Positions 19,594 through 28,002 of a DNA stretch of 43,691 nt are shown here, in pieces. Source of the stretch: Planctomycetaceae bacterium (GTDB taxonomy: Bacteria > Planctomycetota > Planctomycetia > Pirellulales > Pirellulaceae); NCBI GenBank assembly GCA_007127095.1, contig SKZY01000061.1:1-43691 (forward strand). The letters run 5' to 3'. The notes under the pieces are model-generated. The model ran no database searches. It saw only the letters and a program-made list of their open reading frames with translations, and was not told the DNA's origin. The translations under genes and the position numbers were made by a program. Position 1 is the first letter of the stretch. The number at the start of each line of letters is the position of its first letter.

Positions 19594-20766
19594 TCAGCGA
19601 CTTTCTGCCGAGCGGGCGGCTTCGGCTAGATTTCCGGCGACTCGCAGTTCAAACCGCTTGCCATCGCTTTCAAGCAAGACGTACTTCGAATTGACATCGA
19701 CCACCGTCCCCGACATCTTGCCGATCTGAAACTGATCGCCGGGGCGGAGTTTTAGGGTCGTGCCTTGGGTGCGGACCTTCATCCAGGCCGTCCAATCGCC
19801 GCGGCCCTGAACCAGACCGGTCAACACCGTCTGCGTGGCTTCATCGAATCCTGCCGATGGGTCCTCGGCGGCCACGGGCGGTTCGACGACCGCGATTTCA
19901 AAAGTCTGCTCGCTGCTTTGCGAGGGGAGGCCGTCGTCGGAAGCTCGAACGGCGACGCTGTAGACCCCCAGACTCTCGGGTTGCCAGCGGATCTCGCCCG
20001 ATCGGGGATCGATCTCAAAACCCTCGGGATGATCACCGACGATTTCGTATCGCACTCGCTGTTCCTCGGGGTCGGCAGCGGCGATCGCGATTTGAGCGGT
20101 TTCTCCTAAGTTCACCGAAAGACGCGACGGGGTAGTGAACCGTGGCGGCTGATTGGGCGGCGAGAAAAAGTTGCGTTCCCAAATCGTATCGGCGTACAGA
20201 TCGAAGTCGCCGATCAGGGGCGACGAGTGTTTCGGTGGCACCAGGTCGGGCTGAGCCGCGGAGAGGCTGATCACGTCGATCGTCATGTCGATCGCCAGCC
20301 CACCGTCGCGGGCCGGTCGAACCTGTAGGCTCGAAATCCGGTGCAGATAATCTTTGGAATCGAAAGCGTAGAGCAATTCGACCCAGCCGAGTTGGTCGGT
20401 CCTGCCGTTGACCTTGAAACTGTGGCTTTGATAGAGATCTCCGGCCGGTACCGAACTGACATACTTGACCGACGTTTCGCGAAGGTCGATCAAGGAGATG
20501 ATTTCGTACAGCCAACGCATGTAGTCCGGCACCGCCGTCTCGAGGTCACTCGGCAGTGATCGGACCAGGTATTCGCCCATCATCTGATCGGAAAAAGCTC
20601 CCTGGATCAGCTGGTCGCGGGCTTGGAAAATCTGGTCGTCAAGCGTCGCGATCCGGGTCTGGCGGGCTTCGACGGCGCCACGATATTGCATCCACAGATA
20701 CTGCAATCCGGCAACTACCAGGATTCCGCCGACTCCGAAGGTCAGAATTTTTTCTCGGGTCGTCAT
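19594..20766 (-). CDS. PilO/GspM-like bitopic protein fused to a cadherin/Ig-like domain and a C-terminal PilP/GspC-like beta domain
   Basis: TM KILTFGVGGILVVAGLQYLW plus coiled region EARQTRIATLDDQIFQARDQL. Ig/cadherin-like RVRYEIVGDHPEGFEIDPRSGEIRWQPESLGVYSVAVRASDDG. C-terminal DWTAWMKVRTQGTTLKLRPGDQFQIGKMSGTVVDVNSKYVLLESDGKRFEL. Confidence 0.6.
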   Translation of the reverse strand: MTTREKILTFGVGGILVVAGLQYLWMQYRGAVEARQTRIATLDDQIFQARDQLIQGAFSDQMMGEYLVRSLPSDLETAVPDYMRWLYEIISLIDLRETSVKYVSSVPAGDLYQSHSFKVNGRTDQLGWVELLYAFDSKDYLHRISSLQVRPARDGGLAIDMTIDVISLSAAQPDLVPPKHSSPLIGDFDLYADTIWERNFFSPPNQPPRFTTPSRLSVNLGETAQIAIAAADPEEQRVRYEIVGDHPEGFEIDPRSGEIRWQPESLGVYSVAVRASDDGLPSQSSEQTFEIAVVEPPVAAEDPSAGFDEATQTVLTGLVQGRGDWTAWMKVRTQGTTLKLRPGDQFQIGKMSGTVVDVNSKYVLLESDGKRFELRVAGNLAEAARSAESR

Positions 20767-22511
20767 TGGTTCACTCCCGCACCATTCGGGGTGCTATCGG
20801 CAGGCAAATCGGTATCAGGATCGACCACTGGCGCCGAATCGGTCGGCTCAAGCGACTCGAGCGGTTCATCATCGCTGGCGGCTGCCGGTTCATCATCAGC
20901 GTCTACCGGTTCGTCATCGCCAGCGGCTACCGGTTCATCATCAGCAGCGGCTACCGATTCATCATCGCTGGCGGTCACCGCTTCATCATCGCTAGCGGCA
21001 TTGGCAACAGCCTCGATTCCTTCCTTAAAAGCGGCGTAGCGTCGCGTACGGATCAGATCGGCGGGGATGGTTACGAACTGAGTGAAGTTCCAGCGATAGG
21101 TCTCATCGTCGCTTTGCTCCGTTGCCCCACCGCCGCTGACGCTGTGGTTCTCGTCACGCAGCGCGGTCTGCATTTCGTCGACGACGGTCGGCGAGGTAGC
21201 GACCCCTGAAACGGTTAACCGACCGCCTCCTTCTCGTGGTAACGACGAGGCACCGATGGTTCGGATGAGCACCTTATCGGCGGGCGGCATCCGTTCGGCG
21301 AGTCGTCGGAACTGATCGAGCCAAACGACGCTGGAATCGAGAAACTGGTCGACCCGCTCGGTGCGAGCGATGCTCTCTTCGGCCTTCGTCACCTGAGGAC
21401 GCAGGGAGGCGAGTTCCTGTTCGCGTCGTTCGATTTCGGCGGACAGATTGGCCAGCGACGACCAGCCGAGGTAAGCGACCAGGCCCGCGGCCACAGCGGC
21501 GGCGGCTCCGGCGATGATCTTGCCCCGGTTGTCCTGTTGGACCTCGACAACTTTGCGTGGGTTGAGGAAATCGACCAGTAAGGGAGATTGACCGGCGGTC
21601 GATTCCGCAGCGGCGTCGGCGGCTAGGACTCCGATCAACGGAGCCAGGCGGCCGGTATGTTCTGACGCGGGCGTGGCCGCTGACTGTTTGGCATCGACGT
21701 CAACCAGTCCGAGTGGATCGAGCGTTTGCACGTCGCACTTGAGCAGTTCACGCAGTTGAGTGATATCATCCTGGTGAGTTTTGGCCTGTCCCCAGATCAC
21801 GACCCGCTGGGTGCCGTCCCCGCTGGAATCGCCGCTGCAGGCCATCAGGCTGCGGCGGATTTCTCCGGCGATCTGCGTCGAACGTCCGCTCGTCTGTTCA
21901 GGCATTCGGACCGAGCGGACGAACACGACCTTGCCCGCCCGGAAGACCACAATTTCGGCGTCGTCGGCCAACAGGTCGACCAGCACGCAATCGCCCTCGA
22001 CGGCGGCTCCTCCACCGGCTTTAAGTGAAAACAGGGCCGCCGCGGCGACCGGTCGCAGGACGACTCGCTTCAGCTCCAATGAGACGCTCTTGGCGACCGC
22101 CTCGACCTGCTTCATCGTCGCCGGACTGACGCCACCGACGATCACCGAAGAGGCGTGACTGGCGACTTCGACAGGCAGGTAATCGACCGAAACCGAATCA
22201 CCGACCGTGCTGAAGTTTTGCATCGCCTGGAAGCGAACGACGGCCGGCAACTCGTTCTCGGGAACCGGTGGCAAGTTCAACTGACGCAATTCGGCCTTTC
22301 CCCGACCGATCGCGACGATCAACTTGTGCTTGGCTTTGGTTACTCCCAATTTCGCCACGATTTCGTTCACCGCGGCTCCGATCGTGGTGACATCGTCACC
22401 GGTAATCGGCATCGTCGCCGAACCGGTCACCGTGATGCCGCCGGACGCGGTCCGTCCGGCGACGGCTCGCAGTTCGTGCGAATCCCAATCGATCGCGATC
22501 AAATTACCCAT
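20763..22511 (-). CDS. PilM-like actin-fold domain fused to PilN-like TM/coiled domain (GspL-like), with acidic repeat tail
   Basis: MGNLIAIDWDSHELRAVAGRTASGGITVTGSATMPI, LIVAIGRGKAELRQLNLPPVPENELPAVVRFQAMQNFS (PilM-like). TM IIAGAAAAVAAGLVAYLGWSSLANLSAEIERREQELASLRPQVTKAEE (PilN-like). ATGA overlap with the downstream gene. Confidence 0.72.
   Translation of the reverse strand: MGNLIAIDWDSHELRAVAGRTASGGITVTGSATMPITGDDVTTIGAAVNEIVAKLGVTKAKHKLIVAIGRGKAELRQLNLPPVPENELPAVVRFQAMQNFSTVGDSVSVDYLPVEVASHASSVIVGGVSPATMKQVEAVAKSVSLELKRVVLRPVAAAALFSLKAGGGAAVEGDCVLVDLLADDAEIVVFRAGKVVFVRSVRMPEQTSGRSTQIAGEIRRSLMACSGDSSGDGTQRVVIWGQAKTHQDDITQLRELLKCDVQTLDPLGLVDVDAKQSAATPASEHTGRLAPLIGVLAADAAAESTAGQSPLLVDFLNPRKVVEVQQDNRGKIIAGAAAAVAAGLVAYLGWSSLANLSAEIERREQELASLRPQVTKAEESIARTERVDQFLDSSVVWLDQFRRLAERMPPADKVLIRTIGASSLPREGGGRLTVSGVATSPTVVDEMQTALRDENHSVSGGGATEQSDDETYRWNFTQFVTIPADLIRTRRYAAFKEGIEAVANAASDDEAVTASDDESVAAADDEPVAAGDDEPVDADDEPAAASDDEPLESLEPTDSAPVVDPDTDLPADSTPNGAGVNQ
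20863..21003 (-). repeat. Degenerate 24-bp coding tandem repeat (6 units, one 21 bp) encoding x-A-x-DDE-x-x
   Basis: Units at 20863-20886, 20887-20907, 20908-20931, 20932-20955, 20956-20979 and 20980-21003; protein TASDDESVAAADDEPVAAGDDEPVDADDEPAAASDDEPL. Confidence 0.9.
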
Positions 22512-22598
22512 GTTTCTTATTGTCTTTCTTACTTGTCTCTTTTCTTATTCGCTCTGCAGCAGTCCGACGGTCGTTTCCCTTTCATTCTACGCAGATCG

Positions 22599-24371
22599 CT
22601 AATTCGCTTCGGGGACAAAATGTCGGATACCGAGTACCGACAGGTCGAACCCGCGCCCGAGGTGCGACAGGTCACGGTAAAGGACGACTTTCGGATTGAC
22701 ACTTGTCGCATCGATGATGACTTCCAACCGCGTCGAAGCCGCCGCGGTTTCGTGGTAGCCGATAATCTGGGCCGAATAGACGTCACCACCGGCGGTGACC
22801 AACGGCATCAAGCCGCGCATCATTTCCAACGAGATCAACCCTTCGACCAGCGGCCAGGTTTCGTAATTACGATTCTCACTCTCGCCCGGTTGGGCTCGCG
22901 CTTCGAGGATCGCGGCGGCCGAATCGGCATCGAGCATCGGGATTCCGTAGAGCAATTCCGCGGGACAGTCGTTGATATTAATTCGTCCCGGCATTTTGTC
23001 GAAATCTTGCGTCGTCAACGATTCCATCAACAACGGCATGTAGAGCGACATCTGGATCGGGTCGGAGGTGAATGGCGATGAGTAAACCTGATTGTCGATC
23101 GTCACCGTGGCATCGATCAGGTCCAGGATTTGCGAGAATTGAGTCCCGGCGCCGCCGGTCAGGTCGAGTCCCGCCGCATCGTCCGCGGTCCAGGGGATCG
23201 CATCGGCGTCCTCGCCACCCATCATGCCACCACCCGCACCCGCACGACCACCCGCACCACCACCACCACCCGCACCCGCACCACCACCCAGCATTCCTTC
23301 CGCAGCACTACCGGCCGCTGATTCCGCGGCTTGGCCGCCGATTCGGTAGGCGAGGATGAAGCTGGCGTAGTCGGGATTGTCGATCGCCGTTTCCAGTTCG
23401 TCCGCGAGTGTTTCCAGGCTCTCCTGGTTGATGTTGATCCGCGGCGTGCCGTCGCGTCGACGATTCGCTTCTTGGCCGTGGACGGTCAGGAAAGCTGACC
23501 AGCCGAGCGCCGACATCGAACCGACATCGGCCATCCCCATCTGCTGCTCGGCGGCATCGACCACGCCATTTCGGTTCGCGTCGACGCCGAACAGCAGGTC
23601 TGGGGTCACGCCACGGACGAGCAACAACTCTTCTATGCTATCGATCGGCCCGTTCTTCGGCTCATACGGTGTCGGCAGCGTCGTGTAGTATTCCGCCTCG
23701 GCACCGAACGGGCGCGGTTCATCGTCTTCATCGAGCCAATCGAGAATCGCATCGGCAACATCCAACGTCATTCCGGGCAAGGCCATCAGCAGCGACTGAG
23801 CGAGACTGAGGTCACTCATCTCGCCACCCATACCGCCGAGTAACCCATCGGCCAATCCTGCGGCATCACCCGACATAAGGCTCATCGCCGGCGCCAGCAA
23901 TTCGGAATTGCTGTCCAACGCGATCAAGGCGTTGACGTTCAGCTTCGCCGACTCATTCCGCAATCCGTAACGAACTCCGGCCAGTCGCCCGGTTTCGTCC
24001 ATCGCTGGTGCGAGGATTGAGAAATTGACGGCGCGGCCGTCGACATCGGGTGTGACGATCGTGACGGCCTGGAACAACGCCGGATTATTGAACAGGCCGC
24101 CGAAGGCATCCTGCTCCGTCGCCGGTTGTGCAAGTACTCGGCGCGTCATTTCGATCGCCGATTCCGCCGCAGCCCGGGTTTGGACGGTGTCGCCCGACAG
24201 GTGCGAGGCTTCGTCGTAGGCCAGCATCGTTTCGGTAAACGAATACGCGGCGAGCGTCGCGACGGCGATCACGACCAAGACGACGACCAGAAAAAAACCG
24301 TCTCGCGGTTGGCGTGTTTCCGACCGGTGAGCGTGATGCGAACCGACTGGTGTGGCTGCAATCGTTGTCAT
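22599..24371 (-). CDS. gspK: GspK-like type II secretion minor pseudopilin
   Basis: N-terminal DGFFLVVVLVVIAVATLAAYSFTETMLAY; GMTLDVADAILDWLDEDDEPRPFGAEAEYYTTLPTPYEPKNGPIDSIEELLLVRGVTPDLLFG is a GspK hallmark. Located 3' of gspJ. Confidence 0.85.
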   Translation of the reverse strand: MTTIAATPVGSHHAHRSETRQPRDGFFLVVVLVVIAVATLAAYSFTETMLAYDEASHLSGDTVQTRAAAESAIEMTRRVLAQPATEQDAFGGLFNNPALFQAVTIVTPDVDGRAVNFSILAPAMDETGRLAGVRYGLRNESAKLNVNALIALDSNSELLAPAMSLMSGDAAGLADGLLGGMGGEMSDLSLAQSLLMALPGMTLDVADAILDWLDEDDEPRPFGAEAEYYTTLPTPYEPKNGPIDSIEELLLVRGVTPDLLFGVDANRNGVVDAAEQQMGMADVGSMSALGWSAFLTVHGQEANRRRDGTPRININQESLETLADELETAIDNPDYASFILAYRIGGQAAESAAGSAAEGMLGGGAGAGGGGGAGGRAGAGGGMMGGEDADAIPWTADDAAGLDLTGGAGTQFSQILDLIDATVTIDNQVYSSPFTSDPIQMSLYMPLLMESLTTQDFDKMPGRININDCPAELLYGIPMLDADSAAAILEARAQPGESENRNYETWPLVEGLISLEMMRGLMPLVTAGGDVYSAQIIGYHETAAASTRLEVIIDATSVNPKVVLYRDLSHLGRGFDLSVLGIRHFVPEAN

Positions 24372-25417
24372 GGCATCGCCCCCATCGGCGTCGATTGCAA
24401 CGGCACGGCGCGACCGGCCGGCAGTTGAATGATCTGAGTGAAAGTTCGTGGTTCGGCGGTCGTCGCCGCGGTCGGCTCACCATCCGCACTGGCTGGTTCG
24501 CCGATCGTCAGCTTGACCTGGACCGCCAACGGCAGCGCTTGCATCTGATCGCTGTTCCAAAATGGCTGCCAGTTGACGCCGTCGAAGTAGGAGAACTCGA
24601 TCGCGATCACTTCTTCGGCGAGCAGGTCGCCGGTCGTCAGTAGCCGCGAGATCCCTCCCGTTTCGACTGCCCACTTGTTCGCCGCCCGATCAAGCTCACG
24701 ACGGACCAATCCGCCTGGCGTTTGACCGGTCGCGGCCGCCCCATCGGAATCCTGCGGTAGGTATTCCCGCAGCGGGTCCGAAACACCTCCGACGGCACCG
24801 GGCGGTTGGACATAATAAGTGACCGTCTTCAAGTCGCTGGGGACATCCGCCACCTCAGCGGGTGAATCGCCGAGTATCGGTTGCCACTGTTCCAGTCGCG
24901 GGAGTCGGCTGATGTCGAACTGGATCTCCGTCTCATTGCCGATCATGCCGGGTCGCATGAGCGTCATGGTCGAGGCCATCAGGTCGATCGACTCGGACTC
25001 CAGCCCCGGCGATTCGAGCGTTCCGGGATTGCCATCACCGATCCCGAGCACTTCGCTGGCGGCCGAGGAGACGGAATCGCCACCGCCACCCCCGACGGCG
25101 CCCGCCAAAAAGTTTTCCAATACCGATGCGTCAAATTCTTGGGGATAGGTCGCCGCTCGCAGGTCATCGGAAACCATCTGCAACACCGCCGCGGCTAATT
25201 GGACCCGGCGGACATCCAGATCACGAACATTCATGCTCCCGGCATAAAACTGCAGCGCTGCGCCGACCAACGACATCAGCACCACGGCCATCGATAGGGT
25301 CAATACGACCTCCAACAGCGTGAAACCATACCGACCGGAGTGCCAGGGAATCTGACGTCGCGGGGGGGTGTGTGAGTGAGAGTCGGTTTGAGGTTGGCGA
25401 ATCGGCCGGACGGTCAT
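24368..25417 (-). CDS. gspJ: GspJ-like prepilin-type N-terminal methylation domain protein
   Basis: YGFTLLEVVLTLSMAVVLMSLVGAAL prepilin motif; position between gspI and gspK; ATGA overlap with gspK. Confidence 0.72.
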   Translation of the reverse strand: MTVRPIRQPQTDSHSHTPPRRQIPWHSGRYGFTLLEVVLTLSMAVVLMSLVGAALQFYAGSMNVRDLDVRRVQLAAAVLQMVSDDLRAATYPQEFDASVLENFLAGAVGGGGGDSVSSAASEVLGIGDGNPGTLESPGLESESIDLMASTMTLMRPGMIGNETEIQFDISRLPRLEQWQPILGDSPAEVADVPSDLKTVTYYVQPPGAVGGVSDPLREYLPQDSDGAAATGQTPGGLVRRELDRAANKWAVETGGISRLLTTGDLLAEEVIAIEFSYFDGVNWQPFWNSDQMQALPLAVQVKLTIGEPASADGEPTAATTAEPRTFTQIIQLPAGRAVPLQSTPMGAMP

Positions 25418-25875
25418 GGCAGCATTCCTCCCATAGCCGGATCGCTCGACCGCATCGCCGCCGCCTCGGCTTCGGCCTGCTCAAGACCGAGTAACGGATC
25501 GATGATCCAACGCGTGATGCTGTAACTGGCCACCGCGGCATCCGCGTCGGGCGATTTCGCTTCGACCGATACACGCAACACCAGCAGCCCGTCGATCGGC
25601 GCCGGAGCGACTTCAACCGCATATTGGAACACGGTATCAGAGGCCGAATCGGGACTCGGCAGCGGAGTGCTCGGTACGGCGGTCGGTGTGACGTTGACGA
25701 GCAGCAGTTCGGACAACTTCGATTGGCACAACAGTCGTGCCATCGCTAATTCCCGGGCACTGCTGCCGGCATCGACGCCGGTGCCGACGATCTGTGACAG
25801 CACGGCCAACGCTCCGCCGAAAATAGCGAGGGCGAGTAAGATTTCGAGCAGCGAAAATCCGCGGCGCTTTTTCAA
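25414..25875 (-). CDS. gspI: GspI-like minor pseudopilin
   Basis: MKKRRGFSLLEILLALAIFGGALAVLSQIV...ARLLCQSKLSELL; operon position; 4-nt overlaps on both sides. Confidence 0.75.
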   Translation of the reverse strand: MKKRRGFSLLEILLALAIFGGALAVLSQIVGTGVDAGSSARELAMARLLCQSKLSELLLVNVTPTAVPSTPLPSPDSASDTVFQYAVEVAPAPIDGLLVLRVSVEAKSPDADAAVASYSITRWIIDPLLGLEQAEAEAAAMRSSDPAMGGMLP

Positions 25876-26648
25876 TTGCCGCCTCCGTTGTCGAGCGCCG
25901 CCAACACGTTGGTGACGGTGACCTCACCCGTTAAACCACGTAGCAGCACGATGACCCGACCGACCCCTTCGGTCGACAGTGTGATCGCTGCCGTGCTGGT
26001 CGAACCGTCGGGGAAAAACAGCACCGGTTGACTCCATCCGTCGCCGCCTTGAGCTTGGGCTTGGCTGTCGATCATGTAACTCCGCGGTGTCGACTCGACC
26101 CTGACGTCGCCGACCTTGATGTTCTCGGGTAACGTCACCTCACGTCCCTCCGCTTCGACATCGACCTCCTGCATCTGACCACCGATGACGTTGCCGCCGG
26201 TCATCAGCATCGAAGAACCGCCGGTCTGGTCGAGTGTTTCGGTCATATCGTTCATGTCGACCCACGGTCGCACCCGTACCTGATTGCTCTCTACCAGCAC
26301 CTGCATCAGGTAAGTCCGCCCCGAACGCATCGCCGACAGCCGCGCCTGCATCATTTCGACCCGCAATTGATCGCCACTCCGGGCGACCCGACGGTCGGCC
26401 AATAATCCGCCAAAGGAGGGCACGACCATCGCCGCCAACGTCACCACGATCGCCAACGCCAGCAACAATTCGACGATCGTGAAGCCGCCGGACCGCCGGT
26501 CAACCGATCGTCGGCCGCCGCGGGTACACGCGTCCGCCCGGGAGCCCTGGGGCTCTCGGGTACCCTGGGGTTCCCAAGCACCCTGATCGCCCCATCCGAC
26601 CGGATCGACGGCGGCGATCGGGGTGGCGTGGCGAATCGGGGATAACAT
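25872..26648 (-). CDS. gspH: GspH-like minor pseudopilin with unusually long leader
   Basis: GGFTIVELLLALAIVVTLAAMVVPSFGGLLADRRVARSGDQLRVEMMQARLSAMRSGRTY; position between gspG and gspI. Confidence 0.72.
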   Translation of the reverse strand: MLSPIRHATPIAAVDPVGWGDQGAWEPQGTREPQGSRADACTRGGRRSVDRRSGGFTIVELLLALAIVVTLAAMVVPSFGGLLADRRVARSGDQLRVEMMQARLSAMRSGRTYLMQVLVESNQVRVRPWVDMNDMTETLDQTGGSSMLMTGGNVIGGQMQEVDVEAEGREVTLPENIKVGDVRVESTPRSYMIDSQAQAQGGDGWSQPVLFFPDGSTSTAAITLSTEGVGRVIVLLRGLTGEVTVTNVLAALDNGGGN

Positions 26649-26670
26649 TACAGCGGTCCGAGTGCAGCGG

Positions 26671-27213
26671 TTACTTGGTTACAACCAAATCGTCTTCGGT
26701 ATTCATCTGGCCATCGATCCCGCCGCTACGAAGTTCGAAATCGTTCCCCTTCAGCGTGTAATTGATCGGATTTCCCCAAGCGTCTTCCGGCACTCGGTCG
26801 ATGATCGGCCCGGTCCACTTCGCTTGCTTGGCCGAATCGCTCGGTCCATCCTTGAGCTCGTCCAGCGATTTAGGAAGCGAGTTCATGCGGATCTGATACA
26901 TCTGCACGGATTGCTTCAGCGAGTTGAGCTGAGTGATCGTCGCGTTGACGTTCGCGTCGGTCTGAGCACCGCCAAAGTTGACCAGCACGATACCGCCCAG
27001 GACGACCAGGATCGCCAAGACCAACAGCAATTCCAACAGCGTAAAGCCGGTACGATGCGTACACCGTCCGCGCGACTGCCGCTGTCGGCAAGGGCGATCG
27101 AATTGCCGGTAACTGCGTTCAGCGGCATTTGATGGCACATCGCTGACGCCGACGCGTCCGATCCGCGGCGAAACGGGGCGGGACGGACAAACTGGTTTAC
27201 AATTTCGGATCAT
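26671..27213 (-). CDS. gspG: GspG-like major pseudopilin
   Basis: TGFTLLELLLVLAILVVLGGIVLVNFGG plus the T2SS-G signature PEDAWGNPINYTLKGNDFELRSGGIDGQMNTEDDLV. The ORF is open to 27354; the start at 27213 is chosen because it lies downstream of the likely promoter/palindrome. Confidence 0.88.
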   Translation of the reverse strand: MIRNCKPVCPSRPVSPRIGRVGVSDVPSNAAERSYRQFDRPCRQRQSRGRCTHRTGFTLLELLLVLAILVVLGGIVLVNFGGAQTDANVNATITQLNSLKQSVQMYQIRMNSLPKSLDELKDGPSDSAKQAKWTGPIIDRVPEDAWGNPINYTLKGNDFELRSGGIDGQMNTEDDLVVTK

Positions 27214-27254
27214 GCGTCGAAATGAGGCTGGAGGTAGGAAACGGTCGGGAGGGA

Positions 27255-27276
27255 CGTGTCGTCGATCGACGACACG
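27255..27276. promoter_or_regulatory. 22-bp perfect palindrome CGTGTCGTCGATCGACGACACG upstream of gspG (candidate operator or 5'-UTR hairpin)
   Basis: Sequence equals its reverse complement; located in the divergent intergenic region between gspG and the FMN reductase gene. Confidence 0.6.
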
Positions 27277-27283
27277 CGCCAAC

Positions 27284-27289
27284 ATTGTA
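27284..27289 (-). promoter_or_regulatory. Candidate -10 element TACAAT for the gsp operon
   Basis: Minus strand reads GGTTACAATGTTGG; implied start site falls at the edge of the 27255-27276 palindrome. The -35 box is not convincing. Confidence 0.3.
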
Positions 27290-27405
27290 ACCAAAAAGGG
27301 CCCAGCGGGTTCCGGCCTCGATCCGAGAAATCGGCGGATTGACTTACCTGACAAGTCGTTAATGCATCCGAATCACCCTTCATCTCTGGCTCAGGGAGTC
27401 GATCC

Positions 27406-27984
27406 ATGCCCGCAGCGAAAATCCTTGCCTTTTCCGGTAGCAGCCGCCGCGACTCGTTCAACCAGCGGCTGGTACGGATCGCGGCGACCGGTGTCGAGCA
27501 AGCCGGCGGCGAAGTGACCCTGATCGATCTGGCCGATTTTCCGCTGCCGATCTTCAATGAGGACTTGGAACGGGAGCAGCCGCTGCCGAATCGCTTGGCC
27601 GAATTGAAGCGATTGTTTGCCGCACACGACGGGTTGCTGATCGCTTGTCCTGAATACAACAGCTCGATTACGCCGCTATTGAAGAACACGATCGATTGGG
27701 TTTCCCGGGCGACCGCAGACGAACCGCCACTGGCGGCCTATCGAGGAAAAGTTGCTGGTCTGTTATCGGCTTCGCCTGGCCCGCTAGGCGGCCTTCGCGG
27801 TCTGGTTCATGTGCGGGCGATCTTGGGTAACATCGGCGTTCTGGTGCTGCCCGAACAGGTCGCGGTCGGCAAGGCCGATCAAGCCTTTGATAGTGGGGGA
27901 AAGTTGAGCGACCCGCAGCAATCCGAACGGGTCATCGCGCTCGGTCGGCGGCTTGCTGAAGTGACCGGCAAGTGTTCGACTTAA
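27406..27984 (+). CDS. NADPH-dependent FMN reductase family protein
   Basis: KILAFSGSSRRDSFNQRLVRIA (flavodoxin-like phosphate loop) and CPEYNSSITPLLKNTIDWVSRA family motif. Confidence 0.92.
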   Translation: MPAAKILAFSGSSRRDSFNQRLVRIAATGVEQAGGEVTLIDLADFPLPIFNEDLEREQPLPNRLAELKRLFAAHDGLLIACPEYNSSITPLLKNTIDWVSRATADEPPLAAYRGKVAGLLSASPGPLGGLRGLVHVRAILGNIGVLVLPEQVAVGKADQAFDSGGKLSDPQQSERVIALGRRLAEVTGKCST

Positions 27985-28002
27985 CGCCGGCTGTCGAAGA
28001 AA

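Noticed and set aside
20863-21003. Possible CRISPR-like array
   Set aside because: Units are contiguous with no unique spacers and encode an in-frame acidic peptide repeat; it is a coding tandem repeat.
22155-23081. 308-aa plus-strand ORF
   Set aside because: Antisense to the PilM/PilN fusion and gspK; composition typical of shadow frames.
27214-27354. N-terminal extension of GspG from ATG 27354
   Set aside because: Would place the 22-bp palindrome and -10-like sequence inside the coding region and give a leader near 100 aa; the start at 27213 is more plausible, though still long.
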